NCBI GenBank assembly: GCA_964641135.1
Contig: CAZXJV010000047.1
Coordinates: 1 to 22,121 of the forward strand
Length of the DNA: 22,121 bases
Source: Teretinema sp964641135
GTDB lineage: Bacteria > Spirochaetota > Spirochaetia > Treponematales > Treponemataceae
Reading direction: 5' to 3'
Within the stretch, counting starts at the first letter, position 1. Each line of letters starts with the position of its first letter. Below, one piece after another: positions 5,314-13,055 of the stretch. Position numbers and translations under genes: made by a program. A model generated the notes under the pieces. That model was given only the letters and a program-made list of their open reading frames with translations, searched no databases and had not been told where the DNA came from.

Positions 5314-6477
5314 GATCGCTTTTTTAAGTGCCTCAACCTTGTCTGTTTTTTCCCAGGGGAACTGGCTGCGGCCGAAGTGGCCGTAGGCGGCAGTTGCCTG
5401 ATAGATGGGACGGCACAGATCCAGTGATGTAATTATTCCTGCCGGTGATAGATCAAAGACCTTCTGTACTGCGATGCTGATTTGTTCGTCATCGACCGTA
5501 CCGGTGCCGAAGCTATCGATCATAACGGAAACGGGGAAGGGAACACCGATAGCATATGCCAGCTGAATTTCACAGCGTTCAGCAAGACCGGCTGCGACAA
5601 TATTTTTGGCAACATAGCGGGCCATGTAGGCGGCTGAACGGTCTACCTTGGACGGGTCTTTTCCGGAAAACGCTCCGCCTCCGTGACGGCCCATACCTCC
5701 GTAGGTATCAACAATGATCTTGCGTCCGGTTAGTCCGGTGTCGCCGAAGGGGCCACCGATAACAAAACGGCCCGTCGGGTTGATAAAGTAGCGGGTTTTT
5801 TCGTTAAGCAGGCCGGTGGGGCCGAGTACAGGCCGGATGATGCCGTCAATAACTGCTTCCTTAATTTGGCTGTGGCTTATATCGGGGTCGTGCTGGTGTG
5901 AAATAACTACGGTATCGATATGCAACGGTGTATGGCCTTCATACTCTATGGTCACCTGGCTTTTTGCATCCGGGCGCAGCCAGGGGATGGTTTTTGTTTT
6001 ACGCAGGCGTGCAGCTTCTTCCAGAAGGCGGTGGGCGTACATTATAGGCGCCGGCATCAGCTCAGGTGTTTCTGAACAGGCAAACCCGAACATCATTCCC
6101 TGATCGCCTGCGCCCTGTTGGCCGCGGTATTCATCAAGGCCCGAACCAACAACCCCCTGATTTATATCCTGGGATTGCGCATGTATCATGTCAAGAACAG
6201 CCATCGAATCACAGTCCAGACCGTAGTCAGAGTCGGTATAGCCGATGTCGCGGGCTATATCCCGGGCGACCTTTTGTACATCCACGTAGGTTTCGGTGTT
6301 TATCTCGCCTCCGATCAAAACCATTGCTGTCGAGGCGAAGGTTTCGCAGGCAACGTGACTTGCAGGATCCCTGGAAAGGCAGGCATCAAGAACGGCATCG
6401 GAAATCTGGTCGCACAGCTTGTCCGGATGTCCTTCTCCGACAGATTCCGAAGTAAAAAGCCGTCTGGTATTGTTCAT
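5308..6477 (-). CDS. metK: S-adenosylmethionine synthetase
   Basis: This 389-aa enzyme has the normal family length. It makes S-adenosylmethionine from methionine and ATP in the cytoplasm, releasing phosphate and pyrophosphate, and works as a tetramer. Signature stretches are all present: TSESVGEGHPDK at the N-terminus (catalytic H17, metal-binding D19), GAGDQGMMFG for ATP binding, FGDTGLTGRKIIVDTYGG, and HGGGAFSGKDPSKVDRS, the P-loop-like segment with catalytic Lys and Asp. AAGGGAG precedes the ATG by 9-10 nt. The leader is short and shows no SAM riboswitch. A TATAGT (6517-6512) may be the -10. The stop codon lies inside REP-like arm R3. Confidence 0.97.
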   Translation of the reverse strand: MNNTRRLFTSESVGEGHPDKLCDQISDAVLDACLSRDPASHVACETFASTAMVLIGGEINTETYVDVQKVARDIARDIGYTDSDYGLDCDSMAVLDMIHAQSQDINQGVVGSGLDEYRGQQGAGDQGMMFGFACSETPELMPAPIMYAHRLLEEAARLRKTKTIPWLRPDAKSQVTIEYEGHTPLHIDTVVISHQHDPDISHSQIKEAVIDGIIRPVLGPTGLLNEKTRYFINPTGRFVIGGPFGDTGLTGRKIIVDTYGGMGRHGGGAFSGKDPSKVDRSAAYMARYVAKNIVAAGLAERCEIQLAYAIGVPFPVSVMIDSFGTGTVDDEQISIAVQKVFDLSPAGIITSLDLCRPIYQATAAYGHFGRSQFPWEKTDKVEALKKAID

Positions 6478-6611
6478 CGTAGGTTACTCCCTTGCAAAAA
6501 AACTGTATTTCACTATATTTAAACCGAATCTGTGAGGCTCGAATGCATATAGCAGATACGTCCAATAAAGTATACTGAATCTGGCCTTAAAATGCCATAA
6601 GGAGCGAAGCA

Positions 6612-6920
6612 ATGGCGCTGTACAAGTCCTACCCCAAGAAGGGCAAAACCTGCAAGGTTACATTCGAATTACCTTCGGAGGCCACCCGGAATGTAAAAAC
6701 GGTGGCTCTTGTGGGTGATTTTAACAATTGGAGCCATTCCGATCACATCCTCAAGGTTAACAAGGACGGTTTGTATTCCATATCGGTTGAGCTTGAACAG
6801 GGCCGTGAATATCAGTTCCGCTATCTTATGGACGAATGCCGCTGGGAAAACGACTGGAGTGCGGACAAGTACATGCCTTCGTCATTCGGGAACTGCGATA
6901 ATTCGGTTGTTATTGTCTGA
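6612..6920 (+). CDS. Stand-alone CBM48 glycogen-binding domain protein
   Basis: This 102-aa protein is essentially one CBM48/AMPK-beta-type glycogen-binding domain, the module normally found at the N-terminus of branching and debranching enzymes. The hallmark LVGDFNNW spans 33-40, followed by a hydrophobic strand (GLYSISVELEQGREYQFRYL) and W77/W81 in the region that contacts sugar. No catalytic domain follows: the frame stops at 6920 and a terminator hairpin follows at 6931. AAGGAG lies 7 nt before the ATG and TATACT at 6571-6576 could be the -10. It probably binds glycogen or maltodextrin or regulates an enzyme in trans; the partner is unknown. Similar single-domain proteins occur in other bacteria. 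Confidence 0.85.
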   Translation: MALYKSYPKKGKTCKVTFELPSEATRNVKTVALVGDFNNWSHSDHILKVNKDGLYSISVELEQGREYQFRYLMDECRWENDWSADKYMPSSFGNCDNSVVIV

Positions 6921-6930
6921 TCGAACAAAT

Positions 6931-6965
6931 GGTACCTCTAAAAACTGACGTTTTTTTGAGGTACC
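6931..6965. terminator. Terminator hairpin between CBM48 gene and PEP-binding gene
   Basis: GGTACCTC (6931-6938) pairs with GAGGTACC (6958-6965), with inner TAAAAAC/GTTTTTT pairing. It lies 10 nt after the CBM48 stop codon and between convergent genes. Its left half is shared with the hairpin at 3693-3722. Confidence 0.65.
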
Positions 6966-6988
6966 CTAAAGCCGCTGTGTGTTTCTGT

Positions 6989-9598
6989 TCAGCCGAGCCG
7001 GGCGCACAGACAACTTCCTTCCCTGCTGTCAGAGCAGAAGGTCAGCCCTTGTGGTTCATATACCTGTACCAGCCCTTCATCAAATTCGTAATCCGGGACC
7101 AGTTCTGTAATCAGATTTTTACTTTTTGCTACAAGTGCGGTATTCAGCCGGGCTTGCTCCTTGTTTTCACTGACCGCTGCATAAAAAATTCCTGCTTCCA
7201 CCAGGTCCTGAAAAAAATGGCTGCCGTAGGAAAGTTCGGGCTGGTATCCTGCTTCTGAGCAGGCCACTTCACAAACGATGCGCAGTCCCGAAATTTCTGC
7301 AAAGGTGACAGGAAGCCCCAGCTCCGGCGATGTTGTACCGATGCGGCCCGGGCTCAGCAGCATGACCGTTTTACGGGCTTCCTTGTAATGTCGGTTCAAC
7401 CGGCCGACAATACGGGCAACTGCAGGCTTTTCTTTGTAGGGGAGCTGCCAGTAACGTATAGGGTCAATTAGTATAACGGCATCAAGGGCATTTTCCAGCT
7501 GGGGGCCCATTGTATCCCGGGCTGCGTATAAAAGGATATCTTCAGGTTTAATGGTGTTGACTGTCTCATCGTTGATGCGTGCCTGAGTACCGCTGCCGCC
7601 TACAGGCGGGACCTGCAGCGGCCGGCATTGCAGCAGATTAAACAGATAATCGCCTGATGAGGTCCAGTTTATAGTGAACTCTATATCAACAGGTGTTCCG
7701 TATTCTGCTTCCAGCCGCTGCATGACGGCCCTCAGGTCCTGTAGCAGGGGGCGCTGACGGACAAGACCTGCGCAGGTACCCAGCCAGATTGTACGGTTTT
7801 GGCCCCGTTCTGCCAGCAGTCGTTCTGTTTCGGTGTCGCGCTCGGCAACCAGGTTCACCAGCCACTCAGGAAGTCCTGGAATCAGGGCCTCAAGGGGACG
7901 TGTTTCAAACTGTCGGCTGGAAAGATTCAGTCCGTCAACCGAGCGTTGGCAGTAGCGTGCCCGGTCTGTACTGCTGCCGCTTTCTATTTCTGGATGTCCG
8001 GGGCTGACCAGCCGTGGATAGTCGCTGCCGGTACGGTCTACAGCGCGGGTTCCAAGGCCAAGCACCAGACGCAGCATGCCGTCTGCCGGCTCCAGATCCC
8101 GGTGCCAGCGCCAGTTGTTGCGCGAGTATCCCACTCCGGCTGCGGCCGGCATAAAAAAATCACCGAACAGCGATCCGGATACCCTCTGTACCAGAATAGC
8201 CATCTGCTCGTCCTGTTCGCTCAGGTTTCGCTCCAGCCTGTAGGTCAGGGCCGATTCATCCATGGTGCTTGCGTATACCCTTCGTACTGCATCCTCAAGG
8301 GCAGCCATCCGGTCTTCGGGCGAACCGGTATTTACGCAGAATATTGATTCATATTTTCCTGCGAATGCATGACCGAAACTGTCTTCCAGCAGGCTGGAAG
8401 AGCGAACTATAATAGGGTTCTGCCCAAAGTACTCCAGCATTCGTAAAAACTGTTCACGTACTGCATCAGGAAATTCTCCTGAACGTATCCCGTCACGCAG
8501 TTCTTCTGCGCGGGTAAAGTAGCCTTCCGGTGTGCGCTGGACAATGCGCAGTTTCCACAACTTGTTCTGGACAAGGTAGGTGTAAAAGACATCCGATCCG
8601 ATAAACCAGGAATCATGCGGTTCAATATGAGCGGCAAGTTCGGGCAGACAGCGTCCGACAATCCGCCTGCTCAGTATCATTCCAGCTGATTTTCCGCCGA
8701 TTTTTCCGGAGCCGATCATCCGATCCTTTATTGCCAGCATGTCCTCTGCATCGCAGGTTCGTCCCGCAAGATCGAGCAGCCGCTCATCGGTTCCAAGAAG
8801 ACGCTCGGCCATTGCGGTGCGTACACCGGGTATTGCGTCAGCCTGCTGTGCTGCCGGTGAGCCAAGAAGTTCGCGTGCTTCAAGAAAGAACCGCTCCCAG
8901 CTGTCCAGATTCTGTTCGCCGCCGGAACCGGTTTCCTGAGCGACCAGCTGATAAAAGCGGCTGACCGCGACACCGTCTGTAAGGCTTTGTATGGAGCCTG
9001 AGCCGTCCAGGCACAGGCGGTGAGGAAAAAACATGGTTGCCGAGTAGCGCTTCCACACTTTCAGGGGATGTATATACATACAGTCTCTGTCGGGATACAG
9101 ATCTATCAGCAGCTGGGTTGTTTCACGGATGCGGGCGATGGCGTCAAAACTGTGGCGATGGCGTATTACACAAAACCAGGCAACGGTGTCCAGCTCAAAA
9201 AGATAGGGACAGGTAACCATAAAAAAATTGCCCATCATAAGGTCGGCGGCCCAGGCGGTTTGCAATTCTGAAAGGCTGTCAAAAACATAAAAGGCATCAT
9301 AACCGGCTTCGGCAATGATGCGGTGTACCTCTCCGGTAAAACGTTCAAACCCGGCCGATGGATCAAGGTGATGTATAACGAGTCCCGGTTCGGGCTCCAG
9401 GATGGGTTCGTGGGGTGCAAAGCGGATGTATATCAGCCGGCGTCCGTCTGCAAGGGCCCGTCTGGCGAAAGGCATGGCAAGGGCGCGGTATTCGTCCACA
9501 CCGGAAACCTGCCAGACGACATTGTCGCCAAGACGTATCCAGTCCAGCACCCGGTCCAGGCCCTCAAGACCGCTGGGGACCTTTTCAAAGGCTGCCAT
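6989..9598 (-). CDS. KaiC-like/PEP-synthase-type ATP-grasp fusion protein
   Basis: This 869-aa protein has two main parts. Residues 1-230 look like a RecA/KaiC-type domain (VPSGLEGLDRVLDWIRLGDN, then a YDAFYVFDSLSEL stretch resembling Walker B). Where the Walker A loop belongs there is SGVDEYR, so nucleotide binding is probably lost. Residues about 290-650 match the ATP-grasp N-domain of PEP synthase/pyruvate phosphate dikinase: GGKSAGM, IIVRSSSLLEDSFGHAFAGK, and a closing LFNLLQCRPLQ. The swivelling phospho-His domain and the PEP-binding TIM barrel are absent, so it cannot complete a PEP synthase cycle. It could be a phosphotransfer or regulatory protein. I chose ATG 9598 because CCGGAGGA lies 6 nt before it. 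It overlaps the apbE end by 14 nt, so the two are translationally coupled. Confidence 0.8.
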   Translation of the reverse strand: MAAFEKVPSGLEGLDRVLDWIRLGDNVVWQVSGVDEYRALAMPFARRALADGRRLIYIRFAPHEPILEPEPGLVIHHLDPSAGFERFTGEVHRIIAEAGYDAFYVFDSLSELQTAWAADLMMGNFFMVTCPYLFELDTVAWFCVIRHRHSFDAIARIRETTQLLIDLYPDRDCMYIHPLKVWKRYSATMFFPHRLCLDGSGSIQSLTDGVAVSRFYQLVAQETGSGGEQNLDSWERFFLEARELLGSPAAQQADAIPGVRTAMAERLLGTDERLLDLAGRTCDAEDMLAIKDRMIGSGKIGGKSAGMILSRRIVGRCLPELAAHIEPHDSWFIGSDVFYTYLVQNKLWKLRIVQRTPEGYFTRAEELRDGIRSGEFPDAVREQFLRMLEYFGQNPIIVRSSSLLEDSFGHAFAGKYESIFCVNTGSPEDRMAALEDAVRRVYASTMDESALTYRLERNLSEQDEQMAILVQRVSGSLFGDFFMPAAAGVGYSRNNWRWHRDLEPADGMLRLVLGLGTRAVDRTGSDYPRLVSPGHPEIESGSSTDRARYCQRSVDGLNLSSRQFETRPLEALIPGLPEWLVNLVAERDTETERLLAERGQNRTIWLGTCAGLVRQRPLLQDLRAVMQRLEAEYGTPVDIEFTINWTSSGDYLFNLLQCRPLQVPPVGGSGTQARINDETVNTIKPEDILLYAARDTMGPQLENALDAVILIDPIRYWQLPYKEKPAVARIVGRLNRHYKEARKTVMLLSPGRIGTTSPELGLPVTFAEISGLRIVCEVACSEAGYQPELSYGSHFFQDLVEAGIFYAAVSENKEQARLNTALVAKSKNLITELVPDYEFDEGLVQVYEPQGLTFCSDSREGSCLCARLG

Positions 9599-10742
9599 TG
9601 TTGTCCTCCGGAACAAGGGTATAGCGGCTGTCGCGCAGTGTAACCCTGCTGCGCAGCCCGGGTGTTACAAACACCCGGCGATCGGTTGTGATCAGTACTG
9701 CTTCTGCTCCCGGCAGGCTTTGCACCAAAGAAAGTCCTTCATCAAGGCCGCTTATAAAAACAGCTGTTGAAAGAGCATCGGCTGTCATGGAATTCGCTGC
9801 TACTATGGTAACTGAAACAAGGTCGCTCAGGGCCGGGAAGCCGGTACGTGGATCCAGTATGTGATGGTAGTGAACGTCATCGGCAAGGAAGTAGCGCTCG
9901 TTAATGCCGGACGTTACCACTGATGTGTCGCTTACCTTTAATATAAGTATTGAATCGCCTCGTCCGGTTTCCGGATCGCGGATACCGATACGCCAGTCGG
10001 TGTCAGTGCCCCGGCTGCCGACGGCCAGAACGTTGCCTCCAAGATCGATAATTGCACGTTGTACGCCGGCTTCGCGAACAAGCTGGGCCAACCGGTCAGC
10101 GGCATAGCCTTTTGCAATACCTCCAAGGTCGATGGCCATTCCTTTTTGTGCAAAGGCGAGAGACAGACCGGAGAAGGTTTGGCTGGCGGATGTTTCGCTC
10201 TTGTGTAGTGAACCGGCAGGGCGTTCCGGGGGCTGAACAATAATCAGATTCTGCCAGTTGACCAGGACGCGGGTGGCGGTGATTTCTTCACGGCCGGGAA
10301 CACGGGCCTCATCGGTCCCGATTCGCCAGAGTTTAACCAGGGGTCCGATAGTTGGATCAAAAAGGCCGTCTGTGTGTGTACTCCAGTACAGGGCCGAAAC
10401 AAGAACCTCTGCTGTTTCTGGTTCAAGCGGAACAGCAGTTTCCCATGCCCGGCGGTTTATCTCGGCGACATTGGTATCATCACGATTTGCGCTCAGTACC
10501 GATTCCAGACGACGAAGCTCGGAAAACAGCTGGCGATACAGCTGGTCGGAGCCGGCACTGTACAGATCAATGGTACAGACAGTTCCCAGCACAAATTCGG
10601 TACGGGCAGAGGATGCTCCGGGACCATCGGTGCGTGAGCAGCCGCCGAAGAAGCTCAATAGAGCGGTTCCTGCAAGCAGCAGGGATATACAGGCTGCGGT
10701 CTGCACCTTTGTGCAAGCCGGGAGTGTAAGAAGTGTTCGCAT
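9585..10742 (-). CDS. apbE: FAD:protein FMN transferase ApbE, lipoprotein
   Basis: This is a flavin transferase of about 385 aa that moves FMN from FAD onto Thr residues of FMN_bind proteins outside the cytoplasm. A signal peptide ends in a lipobox at LLSFFGGC, so it is probably lipid-anchored. Core motifs are FVLGTVCTIDLY, MAIDLGGIAKGYAADR, AIIDLGGNVLAVG, the HHILDPRTGFP segment, and SMTADALSTAVF with metal-binding residues. A likely substrate is the FMN-binding lipoprotein at 3856-4293. The start is uncertain: ATG 10742 has no Shine-Dalgarno but has TATACT 6 nt upstream, while an in-frame TTG at 10763 would add seven residues. It lies between the GGDEF gene and the PEP-binding gene in a minus-strand run. 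Confidence 0.93.
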   Translation of the reverse strand: MRTLLTLPACTKVQTAACISLLLAGTALLSFFGGCSRTDGPGASSARTEFVLGTVCTIDLYSAGSDQLYRQLFSELRRLESVLSANRDDTNVAEINRRAWETAVPLEPETAEVLVSALYWSTHTDGLFDPTIGPLVKLWRIGTDEARVPGREEITATRVLVNWQNLIIVQPPERPAGSLHKSETSASQTFSGLSLAFAQKGMAIDLGGIAKGYAADRLAQLVREAGVQRAIIDLGGNVLAVGSRGTDTDWRIGIRDPETGRGDSILILKVSDTSVVTSGINERYFLADDVHYHHILDPRTGFPALSDLVSVTIVAANSMTADALSTAVFISGLDEGLSLVQSLPGAEAVLITTDRRVFVTPGLRSRVTLRDSRYTLVPEDNNGSL

Positions 10743-10790
10743 ACGTTGAGTATAACTGGTCAATAGAGACTGCGGAAGCAGATGGTGCGT

Positions 10791-13019
10791 TCACCTTACT
10801 TTTTTTTTCGCTTTTTTTGCTTCGTACAACAGGGCATCAGTGGTTTCCAGGAGCTGCTCAAAACCGATGGACCCGGAATTGTCCGGGATGAACAGGTGCC
10901 CCCAGCTCGCTGAAAGCGTCCAGGGCCAGCTGCCCGATTCATTAAAGCGGTCAAGCTCGCCCTGGATGCGGGCAAGTACGGCGGTGACCACCTCCTCGGT
11001 AATATTGAACATGAGAACAACAAATTCATCGCCGCCGTAGCGGATCAACAGATCATCGTCGCGGAAGCTGCGTTTCAGTGCATTGGCCAAGGCTGAAATT
11101 GCTGCATCGCCATCGCGATGACCGTAGGTGTCGTTAATAATTTTAAGCCCGTCCATATCCAGAAAGATACAGCAGCATCCCTTTTTTTGTTCCAGGCTTT
11201 CCAGATACCGGGCTTTGCCTGTGGTATACAGGGCGCGGCGGTTTGCAAGTCCTGTCAGTTCGTCAATTTCTGAAAGGCGTGAAAGATCGGTGTTTTGGCG
11301 TGTCAGTACGCGGATATGGGTCTGCATGGCTTCGCTGTTCTGTTCGTTCATTTCGTTCATGCGGGCAGCCACCAGAAGGCGGCTTATCTGACGGGCAACG
11401 CTCCCAAGGGTTTCCAGTTGTTTGTCGCTTACTGCAAAGACGATGTAGCCGAAACTTTCGCCGGCGTGTTCAAGGGGCATTACCAGCAGATGCTCGCGGA
11501 TTGAAGATATTCCGCTGTCGAGCAGGGTATGAGCCGGGATACGCAGTGTTGAAGGCAGGGGTAGTTCGCTGAAATACTGTTTGCGCCAGCTGAGACGGAT
11601 CTCGGCAATATGGGGTGTTTCGGCTTGAAGCGCAGCAATTACGCAGCGGGTAACACCGATCAGGGGGAGCTGGGAAACAATTCCTTTCAGGGTGGATGCG
11701 ACATTAAGTGAGCGGGACAGCAGATGGTTGCTGAAACGGTAAAAGGCAAGAACACCCATATCTGTTTCATGAATATGCTGGAAGGCACGGGTGCGGCTTT
11801 GTACCAGCTGGCGGAAGGCGTCAATAAACAGAGAGTTGATCAATATTTGCCGATCCTGCTCGGGATGTTTAAGAAGGGTTGCAGTCCACAGGGTGGAAAA
11901 GGTGTCGACAAAGGCATTGGTAAAATCACCGGCTCTGGCCATTTCGCTCATAATGGGCTGAAACACGTCTGCAAAATGTGCTGCATTGTCTTCGGTTATG
12001 CTTTTTTCAAGCGCGGATTGCAGATTTCGCCGGGCCAGGGCAGCGCGTTTAAGCCGGTGGCTGGAAGAGCGCGGGCTGTCCTGCGGGGTAAAATCTTCCA
12101 GGGAAGTAAGCTGGTCTTCAAGAAGCCCCTGACAGCCGCATGACTCGCGATGCATGAAACGCGCGGGGTAGGTGACTGTGGCTGTTTCATAGTTTGTGGA
12201 TTGATTGTGATCGCTGATGATTCGTTCAAGGGTCGCGGTTATCATTTCCCAGACCGGGTAATCAATAGTGGACAGAAGACAGGGCAGGCTGGTGTTTTCG
12301 CTGATGTCATCAAAGCCGGTTACCGCCATGTCGCCGGGGACTGCGATACCGGTCGCTGCAAGTTCCTGGATTGCGCCGATAGCCATTTCATCATTCAAAC
12401 AGACCAGTACCTCGGGGGCTCCCTGTTCGCCACCGAGTACCCGTGAGATTGCAGCCTTGCCGTCTTCATGGCGGAAGGATGCTTCAAGGGTGCGCCAGGC
12501 GCTTTTGTCGATTCCGTGAGCTTCAAGGGCCTGTGCAAGCAGTTTGAGCCGTTGTGCTGAAAGACTGTTGCCCCTGACAGGACCTGTTAAAAAAGCGAAG
12601 GAACGGTATGCATGATAACCAGCCAGGTGATTGACCAGATCACGGATTGCCTGGGACTCATCTGGTGCCACGCACCAGGCGCCGGGGGTTTCAGCCAGAA
12701 GGGAATAGACCGGAATGGGTCCGAACCGCTGTTGCAGGTTGGCGACCAGGGCTTGTGGATTAGCCGGAAAAACAGCGTGGGGCAGTACGATCAGGGCATG
12801 AATGGTTTCCGGGTGGGGCAGGCGATACACGCCGGACAGCAGGTTTGTCTCTTCTGAAAGGGGGCCGCCTGCAAATAGTACAATGTGAACAGAGTGTTCT
12901 TCACCGGCCTGAAAAAGATCTGCGATGATGCGCCGGTTAAAATAGCTGTCTACAGAGTCCAGTAATACCCCTACTGTAAGATAGTAGGGGTATCCGCTGG
13001 TTTCTTCATGGTCGTACAT
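10791..13019 (-). CDS. LacI-like sensor - GAF-like - GGDEF diguanylate cyclase
   Basis: This 742-aa protein likely makes cyclic-di-GMP. Residues 1-290 resemble the sugar-binding periplasmic-protein fold of LacI/GalR regulators (YYLTVGVLLDSVDSYFNRRI, VLVCLNDEMAIGAIQELAATG, MAVTGFDDI), but the DNA-binding HTH is missing. About 420-560 look GAF-like, followed by a short coiled coil. The GGDEF domain starts near 585 with DELTGLANRR; GGDEF is intact at 662-666. The inhibitory I-site RxxD is present at R653-D656, five residues before GGDEF. No signal peptide or membrane span is seen, so a cytoplasmic ligand is expected. A CATACT box 7 nt before the ATG with TTGTAA 17 nt further up, and no ribosome site, suggests a leaderless transcript. 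It starts 19 nt after aspS. Confidence 0.88.
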   Translation of the reverse strand: MYDHEETSGYPYYLTVGVLLDSVDSYFNRRIIADLFQAGEEHSVHIVLFAGGPLSEETNLLSGVYRLPHPETIHALIVLPHAVFPANPQALVANLQQRFGPIPVYSLLAETPGAWCVAPDESQAIRDLVNHLAGYHAYRSFAFLTGPVRGNSLSAQRLKLLAQALEAHGIDKSAWRTLEASFRHEDGKAAISRVLGGEQGAPEVLVCLNDEMAIGAIQELAATGIAVPGDMAVTGFDDISENTSLPCLLSTIDYPVWEMITATLERIISDHNQSTNYETATVTYPARFMHRESCGCQGLLEDQLTSLEDFTPQDSPRSSSHRLKRAALARRNLQSALEKSITEDNAAHFADVFQPIMSEMARAGDFTNAFVDTFSTLWTATLLKHPEQDRQILINSLFIDAFRQLVQSRTRAFQHIHETDMGVLAFYRFSNHLLSRSLNVASTLKGIVSQLPLIGVTRCVIAALQAETPHIAEIRLSWRKQYFSELPLPSTLRIPAHTLLDSGISSIREHLLVMPLEHAGESFGYIVFAVSDKQLETLGSVARQISRLLVAARMNEMNEQNSEAMQTHIRVLTRQNTDLSRLSEIDELTGLANRRALYTTGKARYLESLEQKKGCCCIFLDMDGLKIINDTYGHRDGDAAISALANALKRSFRDDDLLIRYGGDEFVVLMFNITEEVVTAVLARIQGELDRFNESGSWPWTLSASWGHLFIPDNSGSIGFEQLLETTDALLYEAKKAKKKVR

Positions 13020-13026
13020 ACCATTA

Positions 13027-13055
13027 AGTATGAGAGATTCAGTTCTTGTTTACAA
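13027..13055 (-). promoter_or_regulatory. Possible promoter of the GGDEF gene inside the aspS end
   Basis: On the minus strand TTGTAA (13055-13050) and CATACT (13032-13027) are 17 nt apart. The expected start point coincides with the ATG at 13019. Each hexamer matches only 4 of 6 consensus positions. Confidence 0.35.

Noticed and set aside
6478..6611. SAM riboswitch before metK
   Set aside because: The leader is short and lacks the kink-turn and stems of known SAM riboswitches.
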